This document shows positions 1 through 11,220 of a stretch of 64,000 nucleotides of DNA, in pieces. Within the stretch, counting starts at the first letter, position 1. Each line of letters begins with the position of its first letter. The stretch comes from Cerrena zonata. Its lineage: Eukaryota; Basidiomycota; Agaricomycetes; Polyporales; Cerrenaceae. The stretch spans positions 186,001 to 250,000 of the forward strand of contig JASBNA010000006.1 in assembly GCA_038087015.1 (NCBI GenBank). Direction: 5' to 3'. A program made the position numbers and the translations under genes. The notes under the pieces are model-generated. The model saw nothing but the letters and a program-made list of their open reading frames with translations, was not told the DNA's origin and searched no databases.

Positions 1-539
1 TAAAGGCAACGCATTCTGGCCAGATGTTCATATCGACGACAGTAAGCTCTACAATTGCGAGATAACGTAGTAAATAACTGTTTCTGAACCTAAACAATAG
101 CGGCCGACCTCTTCATGTCCATTTACGACGCCATAGTCGCCGACCCTGACAAACTCGCTCATGGTCGAGAAGGTTTCTTCTTCGGCGAGAACGGCGAACA
201 CACTTGGTATGAAATATCTCGTGCCATAGGCGAAGTCCTTGTGGAGCTTGGAATAAGCAAAGATCCCGAGCCCACTACGTTCAGTGACGAAGAGCTGGTC
301 AAATACTTTGGCTCATTGGTGAGCTTTCATTCCTTTATGCGTTGTTGGTATCACCGCAGAGACGTTGAATTGATTGAATTATACTATTGTAGGATGGCGG
401 AAATAACTATGGGTCCAACTCTCGCTGCCGCGGTAATCGCAGTCGCTCCATCGGATGGAAACCGAAATACACAAAGGAAGATATGATCGCTAGTATTAAA
501 CCTGAGATTGAGGCTATTCTTCATGTTGCATCGAAGTGA
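1..539 (+). CDS. NmrA-like NAD(P)-binding Rossmann protein, 3' end only
   Basis: This is the last part of a gene that starts before the window. I read exons at 1-41, 101-318 and 393-539, with introns at 42-100 and 319-392, ending in TGA at 537-539. The joined frame runs through VADPDKLAHGREGFF and GENGEHTWYEISRAIGE to a tail with SIGWKPKYTKEDM. It aligns exon by exon with the complete paralogue at 41149-42540, including both intron positions, which is the main support for the model. The Rossmann nucleotide-binding end lies outside the window. The family comprises NmrA/epimerase-like redox sensors or reductases; the substrate is unknown. No break is seen in the visible part. Confidence 0.8.
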
Positions 540-1207
540 ACGGCGACAGTATCGAATCCACGCATCAAGTACCGAGAGTCTCATCATGTACAACGGTCTG
601 CAGTTATCAATATCGTTTTCTCCAGAGCATGGTACTCGAAAACCGTGTTGTGTCTTACGCCCTCGATTGGGGTTTCTTAGCATCGTGAGCTTTGCGTATT
701 ATAATTCCCACTAATCCAATATTCTGCAGACCTGCCAACAACACGAACATTGATGTGACTTCTCCCGACAATCATGAGATTGTCGTCTGGGACGCGAACC
801 GACCAGGAGAGGAGAATTCGCCCGTTGATGCTCACCTCCATTTAAGACGAGGACTTTTCGCTTACATAAGAACTGAGTCGACCATTGGTAACCGCCTTGT
901 TGCATACAAACGCAACCCCACAGAAACAATACTTGCTCAGAGATATTAACTACGTGACCACTATGCCCTAGATAATAAGCAAGAAGTTGTATCTGGTCCC
1001 TGGATGGTGAGCGTTGCCACAGTCTAGGCGGCCGTTGCCGAACGATACTGAACGTTAACACGCGATCAAAAGCTGGGTCTTCTCAATGCTCTTCAAAGAA
1101 GTTGATACTGTATGCATGAAAGGGACCAACGCGTATGGTATGTTAAATTTTGTTTCTGCAATAATTTTTCCGAGACCACACTTTCTCATTTTCATAGAAA
1201 CGTAGCA
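540..1207. other. Intergenic, no supportable gene
   Basis: Only short open frames without recognisable motifs lie between the NmrA-like gene end and the first BTB copy. It presumably holds a 3' UTR and the old promoter of the BTB pseudogene. Confidence 0.5.
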
Positions 1208-2207
1208 ATGTCGAGCAACGCATCAGGTCCATCACGAAACAAACTAGTAACTGTGTCCCCTCTACAGAAGGTCTTCGACGCTCGGAACAGCTCTGGTACG
1301 ATGATGGTTCTAGTGACGCAGAATACTGCCTTCAAAGTACATCGGTCGCTTCTCTCCAATTGCTCAGACGTCTTCCGAGATATGTTTGAACTTGCACAAC
1401 CGAGCACCTCGAGCATTTACGACGGGACACCGATGGTCGACCTTACTGATAATCGATAAGGCGAGAGACTTGGTCGTTTTTCTCAACATTATCTACAGCC
1501 ACGGGAAAGAGTACGTTTACCTGATGTATGACGAGACCGTTCTCTAAATCTATATTTTCGTAGCCTTTATTTCAGGAACAAAGATGTGTCCGTACCTATG
1601 GGATGGGTTTCTGCAGTTCTCAAGCTCGGACGCAAATATCAAGTCTCTTTCATCGCTGATGAAGCGATAGACCGCTTGAAGCGTGCATACCCTCCCACTG
1701 TTACCTAGTTCAGACTTCGCGGTTTCCTTCTAGAGATTTCAGATTATCCCTCCGGCGGCATGGGAGTAACAGCTATAAACCTAGCTCGTTCATACGGCCT
1801 CAACGAGATCCTTCCATTCGCATTCTACTTGTGTTGTCAATTCTCTGTGGAGAAGATCGTGACCGGAGCTGGTCTTCACGATGGAACTGTCGAGCGCTTG
1901 TCGCGAGGTGACCGTGACATTGTGCGATGCTTGTCATTGCTTGAAAGGCCGAGAATTACTCATGGCGAAGAATTTTGACCTCATGAGGAGGTACACTCCT
2001 ACTGCTAACGACAAACATGGTGGAAAGTGCTTGCACCGTGTTTCCTTGTCAGATAGCACTGTTATGTGTACCGACATTTTGGGGGTCGGGTTTCGTGCGT
2101 TGGAGGAGAAGATTTGCATCCCATGCACGGTACCATATCGAGATATTCGGAAGAAGTTCCATGCGGAGGTGTTTGCTGCCTTGCCGACTATCTTCAACTT
2201 GGTTTAA
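1208..2207 (+). pseudogene. BTB/POZ family pseudogene (copy A)
   Basis: A degraded copy of the local BTB family. The BTB core is visible (AFKVHRSLLSNCSDVFRDMF), followed after an intron by the family middle region (MGWVSAVLKLGRKYQV, then PFAFYLCCQ) and a cysteine-containing tail ending in FNLV. Several lesions break it. The WYDDG segment before VLVTQ is out of frame near 1295. A one-base shift follows the LTDN codons near 1454. An in-frame TAG lies in the middle exon near 1707. A further shift sits near 1930, where 'tgcttg' is repeated. Start at 1208 is the ATG matching the family N-terminus. Intact neighbour copy B is 290 bp downstream on the same strand, which fits tandem duplication followed by decay. 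Confidence 0.8.
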
Positions 2208-2496
2208 GGGGATAACTTGTGAGTACTCTTGATGACCACATTGATTTATATCTGACCGAGGATGATAGAACAGAACGGACTCGCTATGATCTACTATGAC
2301 GGAGGAATAAATGACATTAGTTAGGTATGCGCAATTCTATGTTACGCGCTCGCTGACAAACTGAAAGGCCAGTTCTGTAAAAGCTACAATCATACTTGAT
2401 TGCACTCAATAAGTCCAGGTAATATTACTTCGGGCCTTCTAGCTGGTACATAATTTCCAACTAACGATTGCAACCTTGACATAGAAATATTTACCG

Positions 2497-3461
2497 ATGG
2501 ACGTTAATATTTCTCGTTCAACGGCTGTCTGGTACGAAGATGGCAATGTTGTCCTAATCGCTGAGAGAAAAGCCTTCAAAGTACACCGTTCTATTCTCTC
2601 CAGCTCCTCAGATGTCTTCCGTGACATGTTTGAGGTCGTACAACCTGACCTTCTGGACAGCTCATCCACGTTTGATGGTTGCCCAATTGTTCACCTCAGT
2701 GACACTGCAAAGGAGTTGACCACCTTCCTCGAAATTCTATATAGCCAGGGGAACCAGTAAGTTATATATTTAATCTCTGATCCATTTCTAGATCTTAATG
2801 CCCGATTATAAGTCGTTATTTCAGAATAGAAAAAGTATGCGCGCCGATGGAGTGGGTCTCCGCAGTGCTAAGGTTAGGGCGAAAGTATCAAGTATCGCAC
2901 ATTGCCGAAGAGGCCGTTCGACGCCTTGAATTCGTTTGCCCTCCCCCTGGTCGTAACCTCATGGCTTATATATGGTCCCGAATTGATACTTACAAAGGAG
3001 GCGGGATGGCAATATCAATCGTGAAGCTCGCTCGTGCTTACGATCTTCCGGGTCTACTTCCGTTTGCATTCTACATGTGCTGTCAATTGTCTATTGACAA
3101 GCTCATCTACGGAGTCGAACTTGAGGATGGATCAGTAGATCGTCTGTCACTCGAGGATCTTGCCAGGTGTCTGCATGGAAAAGAGCAGATCGTCGCGAGG
3201 ACAGTTTCATTAACGCAGAAGCTACTACACCAATCCATCTCCCCAGAGCGGTTTTGCAAGAAGAGGTGCTTCTCGAATATTCTCGTGCAACCAGACATAG
3301 TTCAAATGTCACTCTCACCTGGCATCCTCACCCATGACTTTCAATTTGTCGTTAGTAATAGAATAACGTGTGACGATTGTCATATGCTATTTGACAAAGA
3401 GGTGGCTAACATTCAAAACAGCATTTCCACCGATTTGCCAAGGATATTTCAACTGGAGTGA
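2497..3461 (+). CDS. BTB/POZ domain protein (copy B)
   Basis: Two exons, 2497-2756 and 2825-3461, joined through a 68 bp intron, give 298 residues. Residues about 8-85 form a BTB/POZ domain (VWYEDGNVVLIAE, FKVHRSILSSSSDVFRDMFE), a fold used for dimerisation and often for recruiting Cul3 ubiquitin ligase. A helical middle region follows (MEWVSAVLRLGRKYQV, GGMAISIVKLARAYDLP, PFAFYMCCQL). The tail has a CKKRC pair and a CDDC pair about 33 residues apart, a pattern seen in the sibling copies and possibly zinc-binding. No KELCH, MATH or BACK domain is recognised. Cellular role is unknown; in Agaricomycetes such BTB proteins are highly expanded. Confidence 0.85.
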
Positions 3462-3788
3462 CAGATACCTGCTCATATATCCATATTCTTCAAGATACTC
3501 TGTGTTCGTTCTAAACCAGTTCTCTATGCGACCTTCGAATCATCCTATACTTCTGTCATTACTTAATACTGATATCGACCTTACTGCCGATTTAGTAGTC
3601 TTGTTGACATCGTACACCAGTACCACTATGTCATATTGGTATGTTTCGAATACAAACATTAGTGCACTGCAACATGGTAAGGGAATGTGGGATCAAAAAC
3701 TAGCCTGAGCAGTATCGAGAGGCTTTGTGCGATAGGACACATAGCGTTGAAGTCCGACGTCGATCACACGCTCGAAAAGGTTCATAAT
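3462..3788. other. Intergenic, no gene seen
   Basis: A stretch between the BTB gene end and the left edge of the duplicated segment. I see no homologous or repeated structure in it. Confidence 0.4.
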
Positions 3789-4601
3789 TCACTCACTCAT
3801 TCACACACTGAAATCACAGAGATCAACGAAACATCTGAGTGAATTAAACCAAATAGCTAATCATGAAAAGGGCCATGTGAGTTCGTTTGTTGCCGTCGAT
3901 AGTGAACAATAACTCACCATTAAGATACATATTATCTTCACAGACCCTAACCCACACATCTAAAGAATACCTATCTGTCTCTCATACAAGTCCCCTCCCG
4001 CCCATACTTACAGTATCCACAATCGCTCTGACGGCCTCCTCCCAAACCTTCGCAAACGCACTCTTCCCCTCGACCGCTCTCAGGCGTCTCCTTACTTCTT
4101 CAGCGGCACCGGAGCTAACCCCAGTCATCCTTCGTCTCCTCAACCGGAACAAGAAGGAGAGTATGGGAAAGAGAACGAAGATAGCAAAGAGGGTAATGAA
4201 TTTGGACTTGCTTGCTTGAAAGAATGAGACGTCCAGATAAGACCGAATGATCGCCATCGTGGTAGGAGATCGAGTTGAAGTGGGTTGGAGGGACTGGGAA
4301 CGGGGACTGCGCGGGACTGGCGTTGGGGTTTCGGAAGAAGAGGGTTCTTTTGAATTTTGGGAACTAACCTGATGGGCTTTGCCGTCTTCCCATTCGGACG
4401 CGCCACGTTCGGGCTCGGTGATCGTGGGGTAGCGGTATGAGTCGAATTGCTTGACTCTGAAGAAGCAGAAACCGACAGTGATGGAGACACTGAACGGGAT
4501 GACGATGCAGAAGAAGGGGTAATTGTCGGTGAAGCGATAGGTGAAGGAGGCCGCTGCGTTGCAATGGCATCCTGGTGTAATTTGTCGAGGGAAGAGAGTA
4601 G
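3789..4601 (-). pseudogene. Duplicated 3' half of the gene at 11418-13122 (copy 1, truncated)
   Basis: This segment is nearly identical to 11221-12174. It carries the last large exon of the helical membrane-protein gene, including a Ser/Thr/Pro-rich stretch and the membrane segment FITLFAIFVLFPILSFLF, but not the first exon. Relative to the other copy it lacks about 130 bp in the Ser-rich part, and the reading frame shifts there (after VARPNGK), so the membrane segment is no longer in frame with the upstream part. The similarity stops two to three bases inside the exon start of the intact gene, at 4601. It is a non-functional duplicate by sequence. Confidence 0.85.
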
Positions 4602-4892
4602 ATGGATTGGGGGTTTTCGTCTCCAAGTATGATTTCTATTCCTCATCTTTCTCCGCCTCTTTCTGATCACATTTCTCATAGGCTAGGAATTGAAGGTCTT
4701 GTCATGTTTAAACGCGACACCCAATTCGATGCCGACAACTACACAATCACTGTGCCCTCTAGTAATGGAGATGCCACGATCGCCGTCTTTGACAAGGTAA
4801 CCGTACGGATTGCTGTTGAAAGAGATGCGAACACTCAAAGGGGGAAGGTCAAGATGACGTTGGTTAGTCCAATTGATTCCAGTTCGTTGTGA
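4602..4892 (+). pseudogene. Orphan C-terminal fragment of a DIS3/RRP44-like exosome exonuclease
   Basis: Reading GLGVFVSK up to 4626, splicing a 55 bp intron (4627-4681) and continuing with LGIEGLVMFKRD, VFDKVTVRIAVERD and KVKMTLVSP gives the end of the S1 RNA-binding domain that closes DIS3/RRP44, the catalytic RNase II-type subunit of the RNA exosome. The frame ends at TGA 4890-4892. About 80 residues are present; the PIN, cold-shock and RNB catalytic domains are absent, and nothing like them lies upstream. The fragment starts exactly where the duplicated segment on its left stops. I infer a captured gene piece rather than a working gene. Confidence 0.75.
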
Positions 4893-5016
4893 TTGTGCTA
4901 TGTGGTATTATTGGGTCGAGACCAATAACGGCAGAAATGTAACAATTATAATTGTGTTCACAATCTCAGGCTCGGTTATGATGCTAAGATGCATCACTTT
5001 CGATTAATGGAAGATT

Positions 5017-6726
5017 TTATCCTTTCCTCTCGAAATCCCACAGCTTGAGGGAGTTATCCCTAGCACAAGGTTTTGCTTCCGAAGCCCACCGCTTGACTCC
5101 AGTATGGGCCTCGTCCTCAGTATCGTAGTCGTCCGAGTCCGAATCGCTCATTCTGAGGGTGTCGAAGTGTCGCGAGCCAGATACGGATAGAAGCAACGCC
5201 CGTGAAGGATGAAATGCGACGGATCCAACAGTATCTTCCATGGTTATTCAAATCAATATAAATTCTCCCGGAATATAACGAAAATAAGAACATACCATCG
5301 TGCGCATGATATTGAAGCATTGGCTTCGTACCTTCTGGCCTGTAGGAAAGGACGGTATTGTCACCTGTGGAGGTCAAATCAAACATGGATACGTTGCCGC
5401 ACTAAAACACTTGTTACGTTATGTTTGAACGTGAGGACGTGGAATTATATACCTGATCCCCAACAGCTAGATAGCGACCACCTAGATCGATGTCGAAACG
5501 GATCTTTTGGTTCGTTTCCGTTAAATCCGGTCGACAGGCCCGAGTATTTCGGTCGAACGTCTGCACTGCAGTACTAACATCCCCACGAAGATCCCAGCAG
5601 TAAATTATATCGTGCCTCCGGAATGAAGCATAGAGGAGATACGGGCGAGACGGATTGAACATAACCTTCGAAATATTTAATCAAATTGATAAGAAACTCC
5701 ATGATGCATACCTGTGTACAGCTGCTTCTGATACCGAATCTATCCTCCTGTTGATCACCTACGAACATTATTGGGGTTTCTCCTGCAGATTCCGTGAATA
5801 AAGCTATGTTTGATGAAGTTGGCGGAGAAGGGTTTAAAGAACCGGCGGCGAAAAGACCTGAGGATACGTCCGACGAAAACGCAAGGGTGGAGATTATGCC
5901 TACAAATGGAATATATAAGTAGATGGGGTGTACAATGGGATCGCTTGTCACCTTTGAGTCCGTCTTTACTTTTCTTTGTAGGGGTGGTGTGTAGCCTGGT
6001 TCCTTCACCTGGCGCATGAAGGTCGAATACTTCAATGGCATCTTCAAACCCGCAATATAGCCTACACGATCACTCAAGTTTAACTTGTGAGAGTTTACGA
6101 GCAATTTCAAACGTACTTGTTAGCCAGAGGGTTGAATGAGAGAGCGTGAGGTGCAATCTGCCGTTCCCGATGATCAACAATTTTGTATGATGCACGGAGC
6201 TATAGTAGGATAAGTAAATAATCGTTCTAACAAGTGACAGACAACGATGTCATACCCTACCGTCTGAAGCATCCAGAAGCTTTACGGGACATTCACGGAC
6301 GGAAGTGACAAAGCAATACGACGCGGGATCATTGGAGGTCGCAGCAGGGTACCAAGCAAAGTCAAGGATAGGCGCGGCCTGAGGAAACCACGCTTTCCCT
6401 GACCTTATGTCGTCCTTGGACATAAACCGCGTTGAGCTAAGAAATTGTTGAGTTATAATGACTGGGAGGGGTAGACTCTAGGAAAACTGACAAATTTGAC
6501 ATATGGAGCCTACTCGATTCGCACTGAGCAAGAGACGCGGTTCCATCGGGACACCTATTTTTATGGGTGTTAGTCGGAGGTCCAGTAGCCAATATGAACA
6601 GAACCATTTAGCTAAGCGTATGAAGTCATTTTTGAACTGTGGGATATCAATATTTTCCGATAAAGGATTTGCTTGGATACTGTACTCGCAAGGTTCCCAA
6701 GACGATGATGTTGCTGAGTCGATCAT
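5017..6726 (-). CDS. WD40 protein, WRAP53/TCAB1 (telomerase Cajal body protein 1) homologue
   Basis: A multi-exon gene on the minus strand. Joined exons spell the conserved order of this family: a first propeller strand with WCPDGTASLAQCESSRL, then APILDFAWYPAATSND, SYKIVDHRERQIAPHALSF, LYCGFEDAIEVFDLHAPGE, GIISTLAFSSD, YLLYASFRRHDIIYCWDLRG, a segment with QKIRFDIDLGGRYLAVGDQ, and a C-terminal acidic SDSDSDDYDTEDE stretch. Animal TCAB1 binds the CAB box of scaRNAs and telomerase RNA and carries them to Cajal bodies; Swt21 is the yeast relative. The start at 6726 is the first ATG in the first recognised exon; an upstream exon cannot be excluded. Stop is at 5017-5019. Exon edges in the middle are approximate. 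Confidence 0.85.
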
Positions 6727-7783
6727 GTTGATGTAGGTAGCATTATTCACTGTGCTTTCACACCTATAAGTACTTTGTTATTAACTTGCTTGAAGGAGTT
6801 ACTAACGATTACGGCTGGTTGAATTCGAACTTGCCACGGGGTGGTTAGTTGAAGGGCTGCAGTGTCATAAAGGCGCCCAACTGCCGATGCTGTTGTGGCT
6901 GTTCAAACGTTCAACTTCGTTCAACGTTCAACGTCAACGTCAACGTTGAGTTCCATTCATATCCCGGTGTCTGTATCAGATTTGCTTGTTGATCTCGGGG
7001 ATGTACTCCCTGGGTCTAGTACATCTGCTGGTATTGAGAGAGATATCTCCTCACCGTTATCCTCAAAGAGCGACAAGATATCTCACGCCCACAACATACT
7101 CACTCACTCAAAGAGTATCAAATCCTGGGAGGCTAATCGCTAGCTCTGAGCTCGACATGGTTTGGCGAGCTTTTGGCAGCGCCTCCAATGGCGTGGGCAT
7201 CCTTTACTACTTTGCAACTGCCAAGTCACAAGTACATAAAGGATGGTTTGGTTGCACCGCAATCTTCAATGACTGAGGCTAACCGAGTCAGGATTGGGAA
7301 ACGCAGTAATTAATGCAAAATCAATCGAAGCCTGATCGAAGGTCCAGAAATGACCGAGTGTGGTCGGCGATCTCAAAATTGGTGCGTCTAAATTGATGAA
7401 TGCATCGGAATGCACTAAGCCAAAATTGCCAAAATTGAGTACAACTCCATACAAATCTATGTCACGCTTAACATGAAGTGTTGGAGACATACATATACCA
7501 TACTATACTGAGATTTTGCAGGCTACTCGAATTAGATCGCTTCTTCGTCATGTGTCGATTTCAACGACCCAAGGTTTGTCCGGAAATAGCGGGTACAGGT
7601 CGCCACAACGCTCAATTTACTAGCTGCTCTAGCCTCATGTCATTGACGTACTCGACACGTTTAGACTCGGTTTGCCGGACATCCTGCATTTTAGACCCGG
7701 CATCATAGAATCTCTTGTGCAGCAAGCGATAGTTTCATTGGCGTTGAATTGATGCTCTCGACGCGAAACTGCCTCGGGGCTCC
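6727..7783. other. Intergenic region upstream of the laccase
   Basis: About 1 kb between two divergent gene starts. It contains a short repetitive patch near 6900-6945 (repeats of 'gttcaac' and 'caacgt') and several short frames without motifs. No gene is supported. Confidence 0.5.
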
Positions 7784-7790
7784 TATATAA
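7784..7790 (+). promoter_or_regulatory. TATA box of the laccase gene
   Basis: TATATAA lies 58 bp upstream of the laccase ATG, a normal distance for a strongly regulated fungal promoter. No metal-response element was assigned with confidence. Confidence 0.55.
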
Positions 7791-7847
7791 CGTTTGCTTT
7801 AATGGTTTAACTCTTTGGCACGACGACCCATTCTTTCCACAAATACA

Positions 7848-10009
7848 ATGAAGAAATACACTTCCGTCGGTCTTGTTATGCTAGGCCTCGCGCTGAGTAC
7901 TCTTGGTGCAATCGGTCCCGTTACTGATCTTCAGATCGTGAATCGAGACATCGCGCCTGACGGGTTCACTCGTCCTGCTGTTCTCGCTGGGGGCATTTTC
8001 CCTGGTCCGCTCATCACTGGGCAGAAAGTACGTCAAACCTATTTTTTTCTCCTCTTGGTCAATCTGATGTCTTGTTTTCGTAGGGGGACGAGTTCAAAAT
8101 TAATGTCGTGAATCAATTGACCGATGGCTCTATGCTGAAGTCCACCTCCATTGTCTGTATGATATTATTGTCTGTGTTCAATCGATCGCTGACGCTCCCG
8201 TTGGATAGCATTGGCATGGATTTTTCCAAAAGGGCACTAACTGGGCCGACGGACCTGCATTCGTTAACCAATGCCCCATTGCAACGAACAATTCTTTTTT
8301 ATATCAGTTTAGCTCCCAAGGGCAACCTGGTGCGTATGGTACATGATCTCTTAACTAAAATCTCACCTATTCAGTACACAGGTACGTTCTGGTACCACAG
8401 CCATCTTTCCACGCAGTACTGCGATGGCTTGCGTGGTGCATTAGTGGTCTATGACTCAGAAGACCCGCATGCTGTCCTCTACGATGTTGACGATGGTAAG
8501 TACCCAGAACGACCGCGCTCGATGATGACGCAACATTGATTCCTTTTCAGAAAGCACAGTAATTACGCTCGCGGATTGGTACCATACATTGGCTCGACAA
8601 ATCAAGGGCCCACCGTGAGTCACTTCGTGTTCCCTCCATTGACATATCCTAACGTTCCGCACTTGATACCAGTGTTCCTGAAACCACCTTGATCAATGGT
8701 CTGGGGCGTCACGATAACGGCCCGTTAGATGCTGACCTTGCTGTGATCAAGATTCAAGCTGGAAAACGGTGAGTTAAATTTGTGGCGGTGTCGTTACTCC
8801 CTTCTAACATTGCTTACTACTAGCTATCGTTTCCGCTTGGTTTCGATTTCGTGTGATCCAAATTACACGTTCTCTATTGATGACCATGATATGACAGTGA
8901 TTGAAGTAGACGGTGTCAACAGTCAGCCACATAAGGTCGATTCGATCCAGATCTTCGCGGGTCAGAGATACTCTTTTGTAGTAAGTTTGGTTCGGATGAT
9001 GAATTCGCACTTGTTCACGCTAATGATTGCATTTACTAGCTCAATGCAAATCAGCCAGTGAAGAACTATTGGATCCGTGCAGATCCCAATGCTGGCCCAA
9101 AAGGTTTCAATGGTGGTATAAACTCTGCAATACTTCACTACGAAGGGGCACCCGTCGCGGAACCTATCACCCAGCAAGGTTCGCTCGGTAATCCCCTCAA
9201 CGAGGTTGACCTTCATCCTCTCATTCCAACGCCTGTGGTACGTAGTTTGTCACGTTATCAAGTTGTCTCATTTATCAAATCACATAATGCAGCCGGGAAA
9301 ACCATGGCCAGGAGGCGTCGATGTTGTCCAGAACCTGGAATTTGGCTTTGTAGGTGTTTATTTTAGGTTTGGGGCGGTGTAGCTCATCCACCAGCAGAAC
9401 TCTGGCTTGTTCACAATCAATAATGCCTCATTCATTCCTCCTAATGTCCCCGTCCTTCTCCAAATTCTCAGCGGAGCCCAAAATGCCCAAGACCTTCTGC
9501 CCAGTGGAAGTGTCATTGAACTCCCTCTTAACAAGGATATAGAGATCACGCTTGCAGCAAATAGGAAAGCCGTAGGAGGACCTCACCCTTTCCACTTGCA
9601 CGGGGTATGTATTCATGTAATTCAAGTATTGATCTAGTCCATTCATTGTGTTTCCATTTTAGCACAACTTCTTTGTTGTTCGGAGTGCTGGACAAACCGA
9701 GCCTAACTACGTTGACCCTATTATCAGGGACGTCGTTAGCATTGGCGCTCCTCCAGACAATGTTACTATCCGTTTTCGAACCGATAATCCTGGACCTTGG
9801 TTCCTCCACTGTCATATTGATTGGCATTTGGAAATTGGGTTTGCAGTTGTTTTTGCTGAGGGTCTTGGTCAGACTTCGGTCGCCAATTCTATCCCCGGTA
9901 AGTTGTCATTGAAATATGAACAAGATGACCGGATTTCTCATGCGTTGATGCAGAGGCTTGGGATAACCTTTGCAAGGTATATGATGCCCTTGATTCAAAA
10001 GATTTATAG
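7848..10009 (+). CDS. Laccase (multicopper oxidase), secreted
   Basis: A complete, many-exon laccase. It starts with a signal peptide ([20 protein letters not shown]) and ends at TAG 10007-10009 after NSIPEAWDNLC, the usual Agaricomycete laccase ending. All four copper-binding regions are intact: [20 protein letters not shown] from 8209, [19 protein letters not shown] from 8382, HPFHLHGHNFFVVR near 9590-9680, and [20 protein letters not shown] near 9800-9850. The enzyme oxidises phenols with reduction of oxygen to water and acts outside the cell in lignin breakdown, pigment formation or development. Introns at 8028-8083, 8153-8208 and 8330-8381 have clean boundaries. No frameshift or missing copper ligand was seen. 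Confidence 0.95.
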
Positions 10010-10089
10010 AATAGAGTACTCTGGTCGTTTTCAACATCATTCACTAATCCCTGGACATCCTACTCATATCATATGGACATTTCGCTATA

Positions 10090-10920
10090 TTACATAACTT
10101 GCAATGGCAATAGAGGTTGATGCAGCATCTCCTCCTCATTGCTAGCTTCCACAATACGACCACACGAAATATAGCCCACTTGCAAAACCTCATTCCCCTC
10201 TGATCCTAACAAATCACGATAGATCTTGTTTAATGCCATCTTCCTATGATGGAATCGGTTATCGTCTCGACTTTTGCGGAAGCAAGGTCCTGGTAGGTTG
10301 AATCCCACAAAGACGAAATGATCGGGGTCGAATACAGCATCGGAAGAAATTAGCAGGGCGTCCCGGTGATATTTGGAAATTGACTTCGCAATGTGAAGGT
10401 GTGTTGCTGTCGGTTTTATTATGGACGGCGAGGGGAAAACCTGAGTGGCATAATGTGAGATGCTAACCAGACTGCTGGGCACTTCGGCGAGATTAGTCAA
10501 CCAAAATCCGTCAGGGTATCGATCTGTCATGAATATGGATATTCGAGCAAAAAGTTCAATTGTCATCCCTTGTCGACGAATGTCAGGTGAGATGCAGGTC
10601 AGCCCGGTGTGGAAGATATTGAACAGTTCTGAGGGTGATGGGTGGCCTCGATTCGCTGGTAGAGGTCCGATGGGAAGGATGACTGCTGATGTAAATGCTA
10701 CGATCTCCGAGTCGGTAGAGCGTCGGGCGGTTACGATAAGCTTGTTGTTAAGGGCATCGGGAGCATAGGAGAGGCATTGGTAATCTGGTATGGGGTGGAG
10801 ACATTTTGAGGCCAGAAATCGAAGCTCACTGACGAACGCCGTTCGACGAGACGACAGCCAGTATTTTCCCGGACAGTCATATAGCTCGAACTCCAGTTGT
10901 GAATTATCGTCTTTATACAT
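10090..10920 (-). CDS. Uncharacterised protein, possibly GNAT acetyltransferase-like
   Basis: A single open frame of about 276 residues when started from the ATG at 10920. The protein is soluble, with no signal peptide. A stretch with [16 protein letters not shown] followed by [20 protein letters not shown] resembles the beta4/motif A region of GNAT acetyltransferases, where an R-R/Q-x-G pattern holds acetyl-CoA, but this is weak and the rest is unfamiliar. It is convergent with the laccase (stop codons about 80 bp apart). An upstream exon is possible because the frame stays open beyond the ATG and a 'ttccag' acceptor lies just before it. The (GAAA)n tract sits about 90 bp upstream. Confidence 0.55.
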   Translation of the reverse strand: MYKDDNSQLEFELYDCPGKYWLSSRRTAFVSELRFLASKCLHPIPDYQCLSYAPDALNNKLIVTARRSTDSEIVAFTSAVILPIGPLPANRGHPSPSELFNIFHTGLTCISPDIRRQGMTIELFARISIFMTDRYPDGFWLTNLAEVPSSLVSISHYATQVFPSPSIIKPTATHLHIAKSISKYHRDALLISSDAVFDPDHFVFVGFNLPGPCFRKSRDDNRFHHRKMALNKIYRDLLGSEGNEVLQVGYISCGRIVEASNEEEMLHQPLLPLQVM

Positions 10921-11009
10921 TTCCCCTGGAATGAACACAGTAGTAGTGACAATTCAAGGTCTTGATAGTACAGAACGACTCACCTATTTCACGGCAGCAT
11001 GCAAAGGAA

Positions 11010-11020
11010 GGAAGGAAGAA

Positions 11021-11107
<87 letters not shown>

Positions 11108-11108
11108 T
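11010..11108. repeat. (GAAA)n tetranucleotide microsatellite
   Basis: More than twenty uninterrupted GAAA units, preceded by a few GGAA units from about 11002. It lies in the 5' flank of the gene at 10090-10920 and 110 bp from the left edge of the duplicated segment. The long open frames crossing it on both strands are low-complexity artefacts. Confidence 0.98.
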
Positions 11109-11220
11109 TTACGATAGCCAGTCTGTAAAAACATATCTGCCATCATTGATGCGCCACACCCCGAAACTAGTCTCGTTGAGACAATGTAGTTACCGCTGAA
11201 TGCTCCAGAACGTTCAGAGC

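Noticed and set aside
3887..4219. Plus-strand frame over the duplicated segment
   Set aside because: Antisense shadow of the membrane-protein exon, which is clearly encoded on the minus strand.
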